NCBI GenBank assembly: GCA_031281735.1
Contig: JAITEZ010000291.1
Span: 1-33,255, forward strand
Source: Deltaproteobacteria bacterium
GTDB lineage: Bacteria > Desulfobacterota > Desulfarculia > Adiutricales > Adiutricaceae
DNA length: 33,255 nt
Reading direction: 5' to 3'
Translations under genes and position numbers: made by a program
Part shown: in pieces, positions 24,419-31,897 of the stretch
Layout of the letters: each line of letters starts with the position of its first letter
How positions within the stretch are numbered: position 1 is the stretch's first letter
The notes under the pieces: generated by a model
Databases searched by the model: none
Told to the model about the DNA's origin: nothing
Seen by the model: only the letters and a program-made list of their open reading frames with translations

Positions 24419-26757
24419 TCCCCCCTCCGGCCTACCCCGGGCGCGGCGGGGCCGCCAGCGCCGCCGAGCAGGGCCTCGGCGGGTTCCGGCGCGTCCGGGG
24501 GGGTCAGGAAGCAGGTCCGCAGCCGCCGGGCTAGCGCCGACGAAGCCGTTCGGCCGTCCTTCTCCAGCGTCTGGATGCGCCCGTCGAGGAAGGCGGCCGC
24601 GGCGTCCAAGGAGGCGCTCCTGGCCAGCGCGAAAGCGTAGAGCCGGATCAGGCGGAAGTCGAGGGGATCGAGCTCGAGGCCCTTCCCCCAGGCTTCCAGG
24701 GCGCCGGGAGCGTCCCCCGTGCCGTCGAGGATGTAGCCCAGCATGAGGTAGTTCTCGATCTTGCGCGGCCTGAGCCTGATGAGTTCCGCGAGCGGCGCGA
24801 GCGCGGCCTCGGGATCGCCCGCCCTCCTGAGGGAGTCGGTCATGAGGGCCAGGATGTTGTTCGACGCGCTGTGTGGCAGGAACATCCTCCCGGAGGGGTC
24901 GGTGAACGTGCCGAGGAACCTCCCTGCCGCGTCCGCGACTGTCCGGAAGCGCCCGCAGGAGTACAGGTACTCCAGGACCGTATAGAGGTTATGGTACATG
25001 TAGTCGGGGAGCTTGCGGGCCGGGGGGCCGTCGTCGCCCCCAGCCAGCCGGGCCCAGTAGGCCTCCGTCCGCCTCAGGTAGTCGTCGTAAAGACCGCGCT
25101 CCACGGCACCGGCGCCGGCCCGGTGATCCATCAGCATCTCGCCCATCCACCGGAAGCGAGCGTCCGGCACCAGGTAGGGCATTATGTCGCCGGACATCGG
25201 CCCGAAGTTGACGAAGACCCTTCTCCCCTCTGTGATGTTGGCGGCGGCGAAGAGGCTAGGGAAGCCGGGCTCCGCGGGATCCACGTAGCGCCCGTCGGGG
25301 CCGGCGGGGAAGTAGGCCAGCGGCATCTTCCCCGGCTCGGGGACGGCCATGTATCCGGGGTTGGCGAGGCCGGTGAGGAACACGAGCGTCACGTCGGGAC
25401 GCGCCGAGTAGGCATGCTGGAGGGCGAGGAGCGGGAACCAGCCGAAGCCGTGGAGGGCGAGGGACTCGGGGGGCAGGGCGGCGAGGTCCGGGAAGTAGAT
25501 CTCCGTCGACTGGAAGCCGGACCGCGCGTCGCTCTCGGCCATCCGGTCCCCGGCCAGGGAAAGGAGCTGCGCGAGGACGAGCAGGCCCGCGAGCGCCGGG
25601 GCCAGTCCCGCCGCCGCGGGCCGGATCGCGCGCCAGCGCGCCGCGCGGGCCCCGGCGAGCCTCCCCAGCTCGCCCGCGCCCAGGCAGACCGGCAGGATCC
25701 AGGCCGTGAGGGCGGGGAGGAAGGCGGAGGAGCCGTCGATCCAGTAATAGAAGAAGACGATGTTGATGAGGATGAGGAGGGGCAGGGCCACGGCAAGGAT
25801 CTGGAAGGACTTCCAGAGCAGGCGGAGCCCCCAGGCGAAGAAGGGGAGCGAGAGGAGGAAGAGGAAGGGCGAGCAGAGGTTCCGGAACTGGAGGGGCACG
25901 AGGAAGGAGATCTCCTCCACGTTCATGAATCCTTTGAAGTGGGTCTCGGAGTCCTTGGCATCGGACACGTGGCGCCAGAGGCGCTCAAGGGTGTTCGTCC
26001 TCCCGAAGTCGACGGGGAGCCTGTCCGTCGCGGAACGCACCGGCAGGAGCAGGTACACGGAGAGCCCCGCCAGGAAGAAGGCGGAGAGCAGTCCCAGACG
26101 GATCAGATGCCGGCGCGGGCCTCCCGCCCTTTCCTGCTCCGGCTCCCCCCAGAAGGTGAGGAGGAGGAGCACGGGGAGATACAGGCTCAGTGCCGCGTGG
26201 TTGCCGCAGGCCACTCCGTAGAGGAACCCCCCCGCGTGAAGCCAGCAGATCCCGTCGCCCGAGTTCCACCTGGCCGCGCAGTAGAGGAGCAGCACGAGGA
26301 AGGCCGTGTTCAGCGAATAGACCTCGAGTTCGGTGGAGGAGGCGAAGACGGCCTGGTGGAGGGCGAAGAGGGGGAGGGGCGCTAGGAGCCAGGGGCGGGC
26401 GGCGGGGCCGGCTTTGCGGCCGTGGAGATGTCCCAGCAGGAGGGCGATCAGGAAGAGCGAGAGGCCGCCCATGAGGGCGGTGAAGAGCGTCACCCGGAAA
26501 CCGATGGCTCCCAACGGGAGCCAGGTGAAAAGCTTGGCAAGCAGGTTGTAGGTGGGGAAGCCGGAAGGGTGCCCCACGTCCAGGTAGACCGGGGTGACCG
26601 TGAACTCGGGGCCGTCCCGCCAGCCGATGGCGGGGCTCGCGAAGAGAAGGTAGAATACGGTCGCCGTAGCCGCGAGGAGGAGGGGTGCCGCGTTCGATGC
26701 GGGGAGGGGCGGAAGCGGATTCGGAAGCGGAGGCCCGTTTACGGGCGTTCTGGTCAT
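24415..26757 (-). CDS. DUF2723/PMT-like GT-C membrane glycosyltransferase with C-terminal TPR-like repeats
   Basis: This 780-residue protein begins with a membrane helix and then the DUF2723 loop SPAIGWRDGPEFTVTPVYLD, followed by VGHPSGFPTYNLLAKLF. The Asp/Glu residues there match the acidic pair of protein O-mannosyltransferase-like enzymes. About ten membrane segments reach residue ~400, with an exported soluble region after them. The C-terminus (about residues 620-730) has TPR-like helices (PEAALAPLAELIRLRPRKIE; GDAPGALEAWGKGLELDP). The family is thought to transfer sugars from lipid carriers to exported proteins. It starts 20 bp past the pilA terminator, with GGGAGGG upstream of the ATG, and overlaps the next gene. 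Pilin glycosylation is an inference from this position. Confidence 0.82.
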   Translation of the reverse strand: MTRTPVNGPPLPNPLPPLPASNAAPLLLAATATVFYLLFASPAIGWRDGPEFTVTPVYLDVGHPSGFPTYNLLAKLFTWLPLGAIGFRVTLFTALMGGLSLFLIALLLGHLHGRKAGPAARPWLLAPLPLFALHQAVFASSTELEVYSLNTAFLVLLLYCAARWNSGDGICWLHAGGFLYGVACGNHAALSLYLPVLLLLTFWGEPEQERAGGPRRHLIRLGLLSAFFLAGLSVYLLLPVRSATDRLPVDFGRTNTLERLWRHVSDAKDSETHFKGFMNVEEISFLVPLQFRNLCSPFLFLLSLPFFAWGLRLLWKSFQILAVALPLLILINIVFFYYWIDGSSAFLPALTAWILPVCLGAGELGRLAGARAARWRAIRPAAAGLAPALAGLLVLAQLLSLAGDRMAESDARSGFQSTEIYFPDLAALPPESLALHGFGWFPLLALQHAYSARPDVTLVFLTGLANPGYMAVPEPGKMPLAYFPAGPDGRYVDPAEPGFPSLFAAANITEGRRVFVNFGPMSGDIMPYLVPDARFRWMGEMLMDHRAGAGAVERGLYDDYLRRTEAYWARLAGGDDGPPARKLPDYMYHNLYTVLEYLYSCGRFRTVADAAGRFLGTFTDPSGRMFLPHSASNNILALMTDSLRRAGDPEAALAPLAELIRLRPRKIENYLMLGYILDGTGDAPGALEAWGKGLELDPLDFRLIRLYAFALARSASLDAAAAFLDGRIQTLEKDGRTASSALARRLRTCFLTPPDAPEPAEALLGGAGGPAAPGVGRRGE

Positions 26758-26776
26758 TGCTGGCGCCCTCCCGGAG

Positions 26777-26816
26777 AAAAAAAAGCGCCGGGCCCCCTGC
26801 GGGGAGGGCCCGGCGG
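26777..26816 (-). terminator. Intrinsic terminator after pilA
   Basis: On the minus strand GCCGGGCCC (26814-26806) pairs with GGGCCCGGC (26795-26787), followed by GC and eight T residues (26784-26777). It is a textbook terminator 28 bp past the pilA stop, only 20 bp before the DUF2723 gene start; leaky read-through would give high pilin and low enzyme expression. Confidence 0.92.
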
Positions 26817-26844
26817 ATGCCGATACTGCGAGGATGGACGACTG

Positions 26845-27264
26845 TTACCAAATGGTGCTGGCAAGCGCTGTGGACGTGGAGGTCCTGACAGTGGACGCGG
26901 AGGCGCTGTTATAGAGGTAGACGGTGGAGCCATCGGCCTTGTGGCGAACCGAGAAGGAGAAGCCGGCATTGGGGGAGGTAATCACGGCCAGGCTGCCGTA
27001 GTAGACGTTGGCATCCTTCACGAGGCCGCCATCGGTTGCCAGGGAGGTGTAGCTGGCAACATAAGAGCCCTTCTCGGCGAAGTAGGCCTCCTGGGAGGTG
27101 GCTATGGCGTGGTAGGCGGACTGGGCCGCGTTGTCCTGGGCGCCCTTGCGGTACTTGGCGTACTGGGGGATGGCGATGGCAGCCAGGATGCCGATGATGG
27201 CGACGACGATCAGAAGCTCGATAAGGGTGAAGCCCTCGCGGTTCTCGTTGATCTTGGTGAACAT
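26845..27264 (-). CDS. pilA: Type IV major pilin-like protein (PilA)
   Basis: This 139-residue prepilin has an 11-residue basic leader ending in Gly11, cleaved before Phe12 ([20 protein letters not shown]), with Glu5 of the mature protein in place. The N-terminal helix continues [20 protein letters not shown]. The globular part has no cysteine, so the disulfide loop of many pilins is absent. The last ~20 residues are unusually Ser/Thr-rich ([18 protein letters not shown]). AAGGAGCG precedes the ATG, a sigma-54-type promoter lies 109-124 bp upstream, and a strong terminator follows, as for a highly expressed structural gene. The N-terminus resembles Desulfobacterota pilins. No pilB/C/D genes are in the window, so a pseudopilin role cannot be fully excluded. 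Confidence 0.92.
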   Translation of the reverse strand: MFTKINENREGFTLIELLIVVAIIGILAAIAIPQYAKYRKGAQDNAAQSAYHAIATSQEAYFAEKGSYVASYTSLATDGGLVKDANVYYGSLAVITSPNAGFSFSVRHKADGSTVYLYNSASASTVRTSTSTALASTIW

Positions 27265-27372
27265 GTTCGCTCCTTGATAACGGCCTTCCGGCCTGGGTGG
27301 TTGCCGGGCCGGCGGGCCCGGAGAAGTACTGGGTGGAAACTGTGGCTAGTCAGTTTTGCCGCAGTGTAGTAG

Positions 27373-27388
27373 AGCAATCGGCATGCCA
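27373..27388 (-). promoter_or_regulatory. pilA: Sigma-54 (RpoN) -24/-12 promoter of pilA
   Basis: Read on the minus strand the element is TGGCATG-N4-TTGCT (27388-27373), matching the TGGCACG-N4-TTGCW consensus with one mismatch and exact spacing. The start would lie near 27361, giving a ~97-nt leader. pilA genes in Pseudomonas, Myxococcus and Geobacter are known to use RpoN with a PilR-type activator. Confidence 0.75.
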
Positions 27389-27418
27389 GAGTGGAAAAAC
27401 AGAAAGGCGAGACCAAAG

Positions 27419-27592
27419 GTGAGTATAAGTATATCTATAATTAGTAATTTATATATTTAAAAGGTATATAAAATTTAATATAAATATAAAATTAATTTAT
27501 AAAAATATAATAAATAAATAATTATATATATTAAATTAAAATTATATATAAAAATATATATATTTTCAATTATAAAATAACGTTTAAGAGTG
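27419..27592. other. Extreme AT-rich island upstream of the pilA promoter
   Basis: About 170 bp made almost only of A and T, with many TATATA/TAAATA steps, in otherwise very GC-rich DNA. It begins ~30 bp upstream of the -24 box, where an IHF/HU bend between a sigma-54 promoter and its enhancer is normally found. It contains no gene. Xenogeneic origin or a silencer-protein (H-NS-like) target is the alternative. Confidence 0.8.
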
Positions 27593-28023
27593 GCGGTCTC
27601 TATGTCTACTCCAGTCTTTGTGCACGCAAAATAATCGAGGTTAATAGTCGGTGAACGGACAGCAGGTCATCAGCCGGTTGTGAAGGAGAGGGATGGTCTT
27701 GGAACACGGATCCTCCTTCCATACAGTTATGGCAGGAGGCCCTTCCGCCTGGCGCGGGCGGATCCCTGAGGAGTCCGGCGGTACTTCCCCGGACTGGAAG
27801 GAAGGACGGCCAGTAAGGCGCCAGGTCGCGGGGTTACGCCGCCCCGGCTGACGTGCGAAAGCGGGGGGCGGCGTATGATACAGTAATTTTGGTAGCTTGA
27901 ACGAAACCGTCAGTATCAGGCGGCTGTCGGAGAAGAGGAGGATATTCCCGGTGTCTAAGGTGGCATCAGGGATGGCGGTTCAAAGGTTGATGATGGTGTT
28001 CCCAAATATGGTCTTTAAAGTCG
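27593..28023. other. Non-coding stretch between two AT islands, with an 11-bp inverted repeat
   Basis: No convincing gene. TACGCCGCCCC (27835-27845) and GGGGCGGCGTA (27865-27875) form a perfect stem with a 19-nt loop. Three GTCT blocks lie at about 27596-27619, a possible upstream activator site for pilA. Base composition is less GC-biased than in the coding regions. Confidence 0.5.
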
Positions 28024-28092
28024 CAATCTATAGCACTAAATTTAATATAATAAATATAAATTAATCATATATTTTCGATTAATATTAAAAGG
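28024..28092. other. Second AT-rich island
   Basis: About 70 bp of almost pure A/T (TAAATTTAATATAATAAATA and similar) ending in ATTAATATTAAAAGG. It could serve as promoter or UP element for the structured-RNA-like region downstream on the plus strand, but no exact -35/-10 pair can be singled out. Confidence 0.6.
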
Positions 28093-28989
28093 TTTCCATT
28101 CACGAACGATAGTCTCATTGCCGTTGGCAGGCGGCCGGATACCATGGATCAGGCCGGAAGACGCGGGTCACGTTGCCAGCCATGACGGCCGCCCCCCGGT
28201 GCCGATCTCCCTGCTTGGGCTCAGGTGCGGAGGCACGGGCTACATCGAGGACTCTCTTAGGTGAGAGGCTTCCCCTGGCATCCGTCGGGATCTGTCCCTT
28301 GCCGGAAGACCGTGGTCGGCCGAGGCCGGGGCGGGATACGCCGTAGATGTCCCGCCGTGATCACCCGCTTTGGCGCAGTGGTCTCCTTCACGGGGCGCCT
28401 TCACGGGGGGGGGCGGCTTCGCTTCCGAGGTGCGGGCCAGGGTCAGGCGGCGAGGCCAGTCAGGGCCGATCCCGGAATCCCTGCGGGCGGCCACTTGGGC
28501 TTCGGGAAGAGGGGGGGTGCCATTCCTCTGGGGGGGAGGAGGTGCCTCAGGGCCGGCTCTCGGACGCTTCCTCCGCAGGGATACGGCGGCCGGGCCTGCG
28601 GCATCGCCGGAGGGGCGGGGCGTTCCTCTTTCCAAGATGGGATCCCACGGGGCAACTATGTTGACACGCGCCCTCCTGGCGGGCTCGCGGGCTGCGGCCG
28701 TCCAGGCTCTTCCTGGAGGGACGGGTGCCCGGGAAGCCGTTCCCTCGCGATACCCCTGCGAGGACGGCTTGCGGGAGGGCACTCCCCTGGCGTCACCCCC
28801 GTGACGTACTTGGGACGCCACCCCTCCGGGGCTTCCTTCTCGGGCCGACTCGCGGCAGGAGGTTCCGCCTGTCTCCCCTCCCCTCCCCTCCCCGCCCTCC
28901 TGGCCGACTCATCGGTCGATGCTCTCCCCGCGCTTTCAAGTGGGGCGGTGTACGGGGCGCGGGCTTTCCCTGCCCTCCTTGCCTTGAAT
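28093..28989. other. Long GC-rich stretch without a convincing gene
   Basis: Open frames exist on both strands (for example 28261-29004 + and 28240-28821 -) but encode low-complexity Gly/Arg/Pro-rich peptides with no domain, so I treat them as chance frames. A perfect CGTCAC/GTGACG hairpin lies at 28791-28806. The four-run CCCCT tract at 28875-28893 is listed separately. Confidence 0.5.
28875..28893 (-). other. Canonical G-quadruplex motif
   Basis: On the minus strand four GGGG runs are separated by single A residues, the tightest form of an intramolecular G4. It lies about 1.6 kb upstream of pilA on the pilA coding strand. Confidence 0.7.
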
Positions 28990-29831
28990 GGAATCGAAAG
29001 GTGACTCCACCTGGCAGGCTGAGATACCCGCCCGGCAACTGGGTCGCTCCGACCGGTAACGGTAGCGACCTTGGGGTCATGGGGGCAAGGAATGGATCAG
29101 GCAAGGGAAAGGCCAAAGGTCGCCTAAACGGGGGCCGAGAGCAGGCAGGCTGCAGGGCAAGCGATCGTAGAGCAGGCCTCGAGATGTTCAATGTGGGAGC
29201 CGTCCCGTCAATACCCCGGGGAAGGCCGGCACCGGCTGACGGCGACAACCAACCTGTTCCCTAGGGTGGATTGAGAGAAGGGTTACTGACAGATTGGCCG
29301 GGGAAAGCATAGGCCGGTTCCGCCGGGGTAATGACGGCTACATGCGGGCAAACGGCAGGTATCGCGACACGGGAAGCCCCGCATGGCCGGTCTCGGTAAC
29401 GATGGCGTATGAACCGGTGCCCGGCGGCGGATAGGATCAGGTCTGAAGAGTGGCAAGCCGGGCCATCGGCGGATCCGCCCTTGCGGGACGGCGTGTGAGC
29501 CCGGGTGAAGGTACTCAGTTCGTAACACCCCTGAAGGAGAGGCCATGAGGCGGCATTGAGCGGGAACAGCGCCGTCACTGGGCGCACCTGGCGGGAAGAA
29601 GGGCGTCCATGGGGAAGCAAAGAGGGAATCCTGCCGTACACCCCTGTCTCACCATGCTAAGGCTACAGATCCCTCGGGATACGGGGAGGAACCGAAAACC
29701 CGGCCTGCGGAGGCGTGCACCCTCGCATGCCTAGGACAGCCTGACAAGGTCTGGCAGTCCTCAAGCAGCGCGGCTTTGACGTGGAGGGTTTTCGTCAGGT
29801 GATAAATCGAATGCCCCGTACCTGCCGGAGG
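28990..29831 (+). ncRNA. Candidate large structured RNA (possibly group II intron-derived, no reverse transcriptase)
   Basis: Many well-formed stems lie in order on the plus strand. At 29042-29070, arms GGTCGCT/AGCGACC enclose a second stem ACCG/CGGT capped by a GTAA (GNRA) loop. Arms CATGCGGG (29341-29348) and CCCGCATG (29378-29385) pair perfectly. GGCGTGC/GCATGCC pair near 29711-29732 with one wobble. AGGAC-A-GCC pairs with GGC-A-GTCCT at 29733-29761 around a symmetric A/A pair. ACCTG/CAGGT closes near 29820-29836. The stretch lacks a credible protein frame. It resembles group II intron domain I-III style sequence, but I see no domain V and no reverse transcriptase, so the class is open. 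It ends where the tail of the 29832 gene diverges from its paralog. Confidence 0.45.
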
Positions 29832-31745
29832 TCAGGTGCCGGTCAAGCCGTATGGGCCCCGGGCCCGGAGAGGGCCAGTCTTCCCGAAGAGAGCGGCAAG
29901 GCAAAGAAGGGCGAAAACGGACAGCGCTGCCGCGCTGACGCGGTTGGCCCATCCCATCCCCGTGAAACGGACCTCCGCCTCCAGTAGACCGCGGTCCGGG
30001 AGGCCGGTGAGAACGAGGCCGTGTAAGGCGCCTGGGCCGGGCCCGTCCAGGGCGCCGAAGCTGGATCCGGCCAGGAACCCCAGGCCCTCCCTCATCTGCC
30101 AGACTGTTTCGGGCCGGAAAAGGGCCCCGCTCCCGTCCACGCTTACCTTGATCTCCTGGAGGCCGGGATAGTAGAGGACGTCCAGGGGCACGCCCCCGTC
30201 CGGAAGCCTGTGTACTCGGGAAAGATCCGCCGTGAACAGCCTCCGCGCCGCTCCCCCCCTGCCCGGGACGGGCTCAAGCCCGGGGGGGGCCCACTCTCCC
30301 GATTCAGGGCCGGGGGGAGTCCTGAAATAGGCGTCGTTGCCGTAGGTCAGGACGCCGAGGTCGCGCAGGAGGGTCTCCGTCACGGGAAAGGGATAGCCCG
30401 GCGTCAGTTCCTGCTGGTGAAGGTAAGGGCCGGCAAGGACGGCGGCGGAGAGGGCCAGGGCCAGGGCCGCGCCCTTGCGGGCGGCGGCCTGCGCCGCGCC
30501 CCCCTGGAACAGCGCCCCGAGGGTCATGGCGCCCATCAGCGAGGCCGCGAGCACGAAGATCATGACGTAACGGAACGAGGCCTGGGCCGCCTGCACGGGA
30601 GGGAACAGGCTCGCCATGGGACCGGGGGCCGTCACCAGCGCGAGGGCCAGGAGGGCCGTGACGATGAGCGGCGCAAGGTGCGGGGGCCTCCGGAGGGGAG
30701 GGCGGGCGCGGAGGGCGGACCAGGCGCAGGCGAGGAAGGAGAGGAGCAGGGGAGCCCCCAGCTGGATCCTGAGGGACAGGATGCCCTGGGTCATGATCAT
30801 CCTTTCATCGGAAGGGCTCAGCAGGGCGAGGACAGGGACGGCCGTGGATTCGAACCCGTTCCTGGGCAGCATGAGCTCTTTCATGATGAGATCGCCGTAG
30901 AGGGCGGCGGGCCCCAGATAGGCCGCGGCCATGAGGGCCGCGAAGGCCCCGGCCGCCAGGGCTCTCGCGGCCCTTCCCTCGAGCTTCCTCGGCCAGCAGC
31001 GGCGCCCTTTCCCCCGCGCGGAAAGGAGGTTCAGGGCCCAGAGGGCGCCGAATACGGCGAGGAACAGGGCCAGGAAGAAGGACGTCAGCAGGTGGGTGGC
31101 GAACAGCGCCGCCAGGGCGGCCGAGGACGCGAGGAAGCGCCCGATACCTCCCGCGCACGACCATCTCAGGAGGAGGTACAGTGCCAGGGGCGACAGGTTG
31201 AAGGCCGCGAACTCGGCCCAGGCGGTCCGCGAGACCCTGTCGAGCAGCAGGTACGGGGAAAGGGTGAAGAGGAAGGCGCCCAGGCAGGCCGCAACGCCGG
31301 AGAGGGTGAGAAGCCGGTAGAGTCTCCAGGCACCGACGAAGCCCAGCGCGGTGAAGAGGACGGCCGCGAGGGCGTACCCGGTAAGGACGTTGCCCGCGAG
31401 GATCCCGAGCGCCGCCGGGACGGCGTGGGAGAAGGGGGGGTAGAACTGGTGGTAGGGGTTCCCGAGTCCGCGGGACAGGGACGGCGAGACGCGGGGAGGG
31501 AACTGGCCCTCCGCGACGGCGTCCCGGAAGCTCAGGGAAAGGATCAGGTTGTTGAACTGATCGACGTTGAAGACGTTGCGTCTTCCGCCGTGCACCGTCT
31601 CCAGGGAGCAAAGGGACAGGGAGACCGCGAGGGCGACGATCCAGGGAAGGATCCCGTGCGGACTTCGCGCGGCGCGGGGGCAGGGACGTGGAAGGTCTCC
31701 GGCACCTGATCGGCCGGGCGCGGCCTTTTCGGCTGGTATTCCCAT
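29832..31745 (-). CDS. Polytopic membrane protein, PTPS-related/GT-C-like family, tandem copy 2
   Basis: I start at the ATG at 31745 (637 residues, AGGAG upstream); an in-frame ATG at 31898 overlaps the previous stop (TGATG) and is possible through coupling. After a first membrane helix (PWIVALAVSLSLCSLE) comes the exported loop VDQFNNLILSLSFRDAVAEG and GLGNPYHQFYPPFSHAVPAA, as in the gene at 4847. Further membrane segments follow, then a C-terminal exported domain (LYYPGLQEIKVSVDGSG; GLPDRGLLEAEVRFTGMGWA) and a last helix. It is close to its upstream neighbour at the DNA level, so the duplication is recent. The last ~15 residues differ from that copy (RGPYGLTGT), as if the end had been replaced by the neighbouring RNA-like element. 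A sugar-transfer role is inferred only. Confidence 0.75.
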   Translation of the reverse strand: MGIPAEKAAPGRSGAGDLPRPCPRAARSPHGILPWIVALAVSLSLCSLETVHGGRRNVFNVDQFNNLILSLSFRDAVAEGQFPPRVSPSLSRGLGNPYHQFYPPFSHAVPAALGILAGNVLTGYALAAVLFTALGFVGAWRLYRLLTLSGVAACLGAFLFTLSPYLLLDRVSRTAWAEFAAFNLSPLALYLLLRWSCAGGIGRFLASSAALAALFATHLLTSFFLALFLAVFGALWALNLLSARGKGRRCWPRKLEGRAARALAAGAFAALMAAAYLGPAALYGDLIMKELMLPRNGFESTAVPVLALLSPSDERMIMTQGILSLRIQLGAPLLLSFLACAWSALRARPPLRRPPHLAPLIVTALLALALVTAPGPMASLFPPVQAAQASFRYVMIFVLAASLMGAMTLGALFQGGAAQAAARKGAALALALSAAVLAGPYLHQQELTPGYPFPVTETLLRDLGVLTYGNDAYFRTPPGPESGEWAPPGLEPVPGRGGAARRLFTADLSRVHRLPDGGVPLDVLYYPGLQEIKVSVDGSGALFRPETVWQMREGLGFLAGSSFGALDGPGPGALHGLVLTGLPDRGLLEAEVRFTGMGWANRVSAAALSVFALLCLAALFGKTGPLRARGPYGLTGT

Positions 31746-31897
31746 GGGGAGCGGAACTCCTGGCCGCAACCGGTTCCCGAGGCTCGGGCGGGTCCGCAGT
31801 GGTCCCCTTCTTGATCGGGGGACGATCTGAAAGAAAGGACGCGGGATACCGGGCTTCGACGGTTGCGGTGGTTGCCGCGTGATTATAGCCTGGATCA

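Noticed and set aside
24871-26385. 504-residue charged open frame on the plus strand
   Set aside because: It mirrors the DUF2723 gene; its Glu/Gly/Arg repeats are the complement of hydrophobic codons.
28240-28821. 193-residue minus-strand frame upstream of pilA
   Set aside because: It is Arg/Pro/Ala-rich low complexity with no motif; one of several overlapping chance frames.
27265-28893. Neisseria-type pilin variation locus
   Set aside because: A G4 motif is present but no silent pilin cassette or second GFTLIE-like sequence is visible in the window.
28990-29831. Firm annotation as a group II intron
   Set aside because: No domain V, no clear GUGYG 5' end or AY 3' end, and no reverse transcriptase were found, so only a candidate structured RNA is reported.
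30210-31709. 499-residue plus-strand frame
   Set aside because: It is antisense to the duplicated membrane-protein gene and has the same shadow composition; the minus strand has membrane helices and a paralog.
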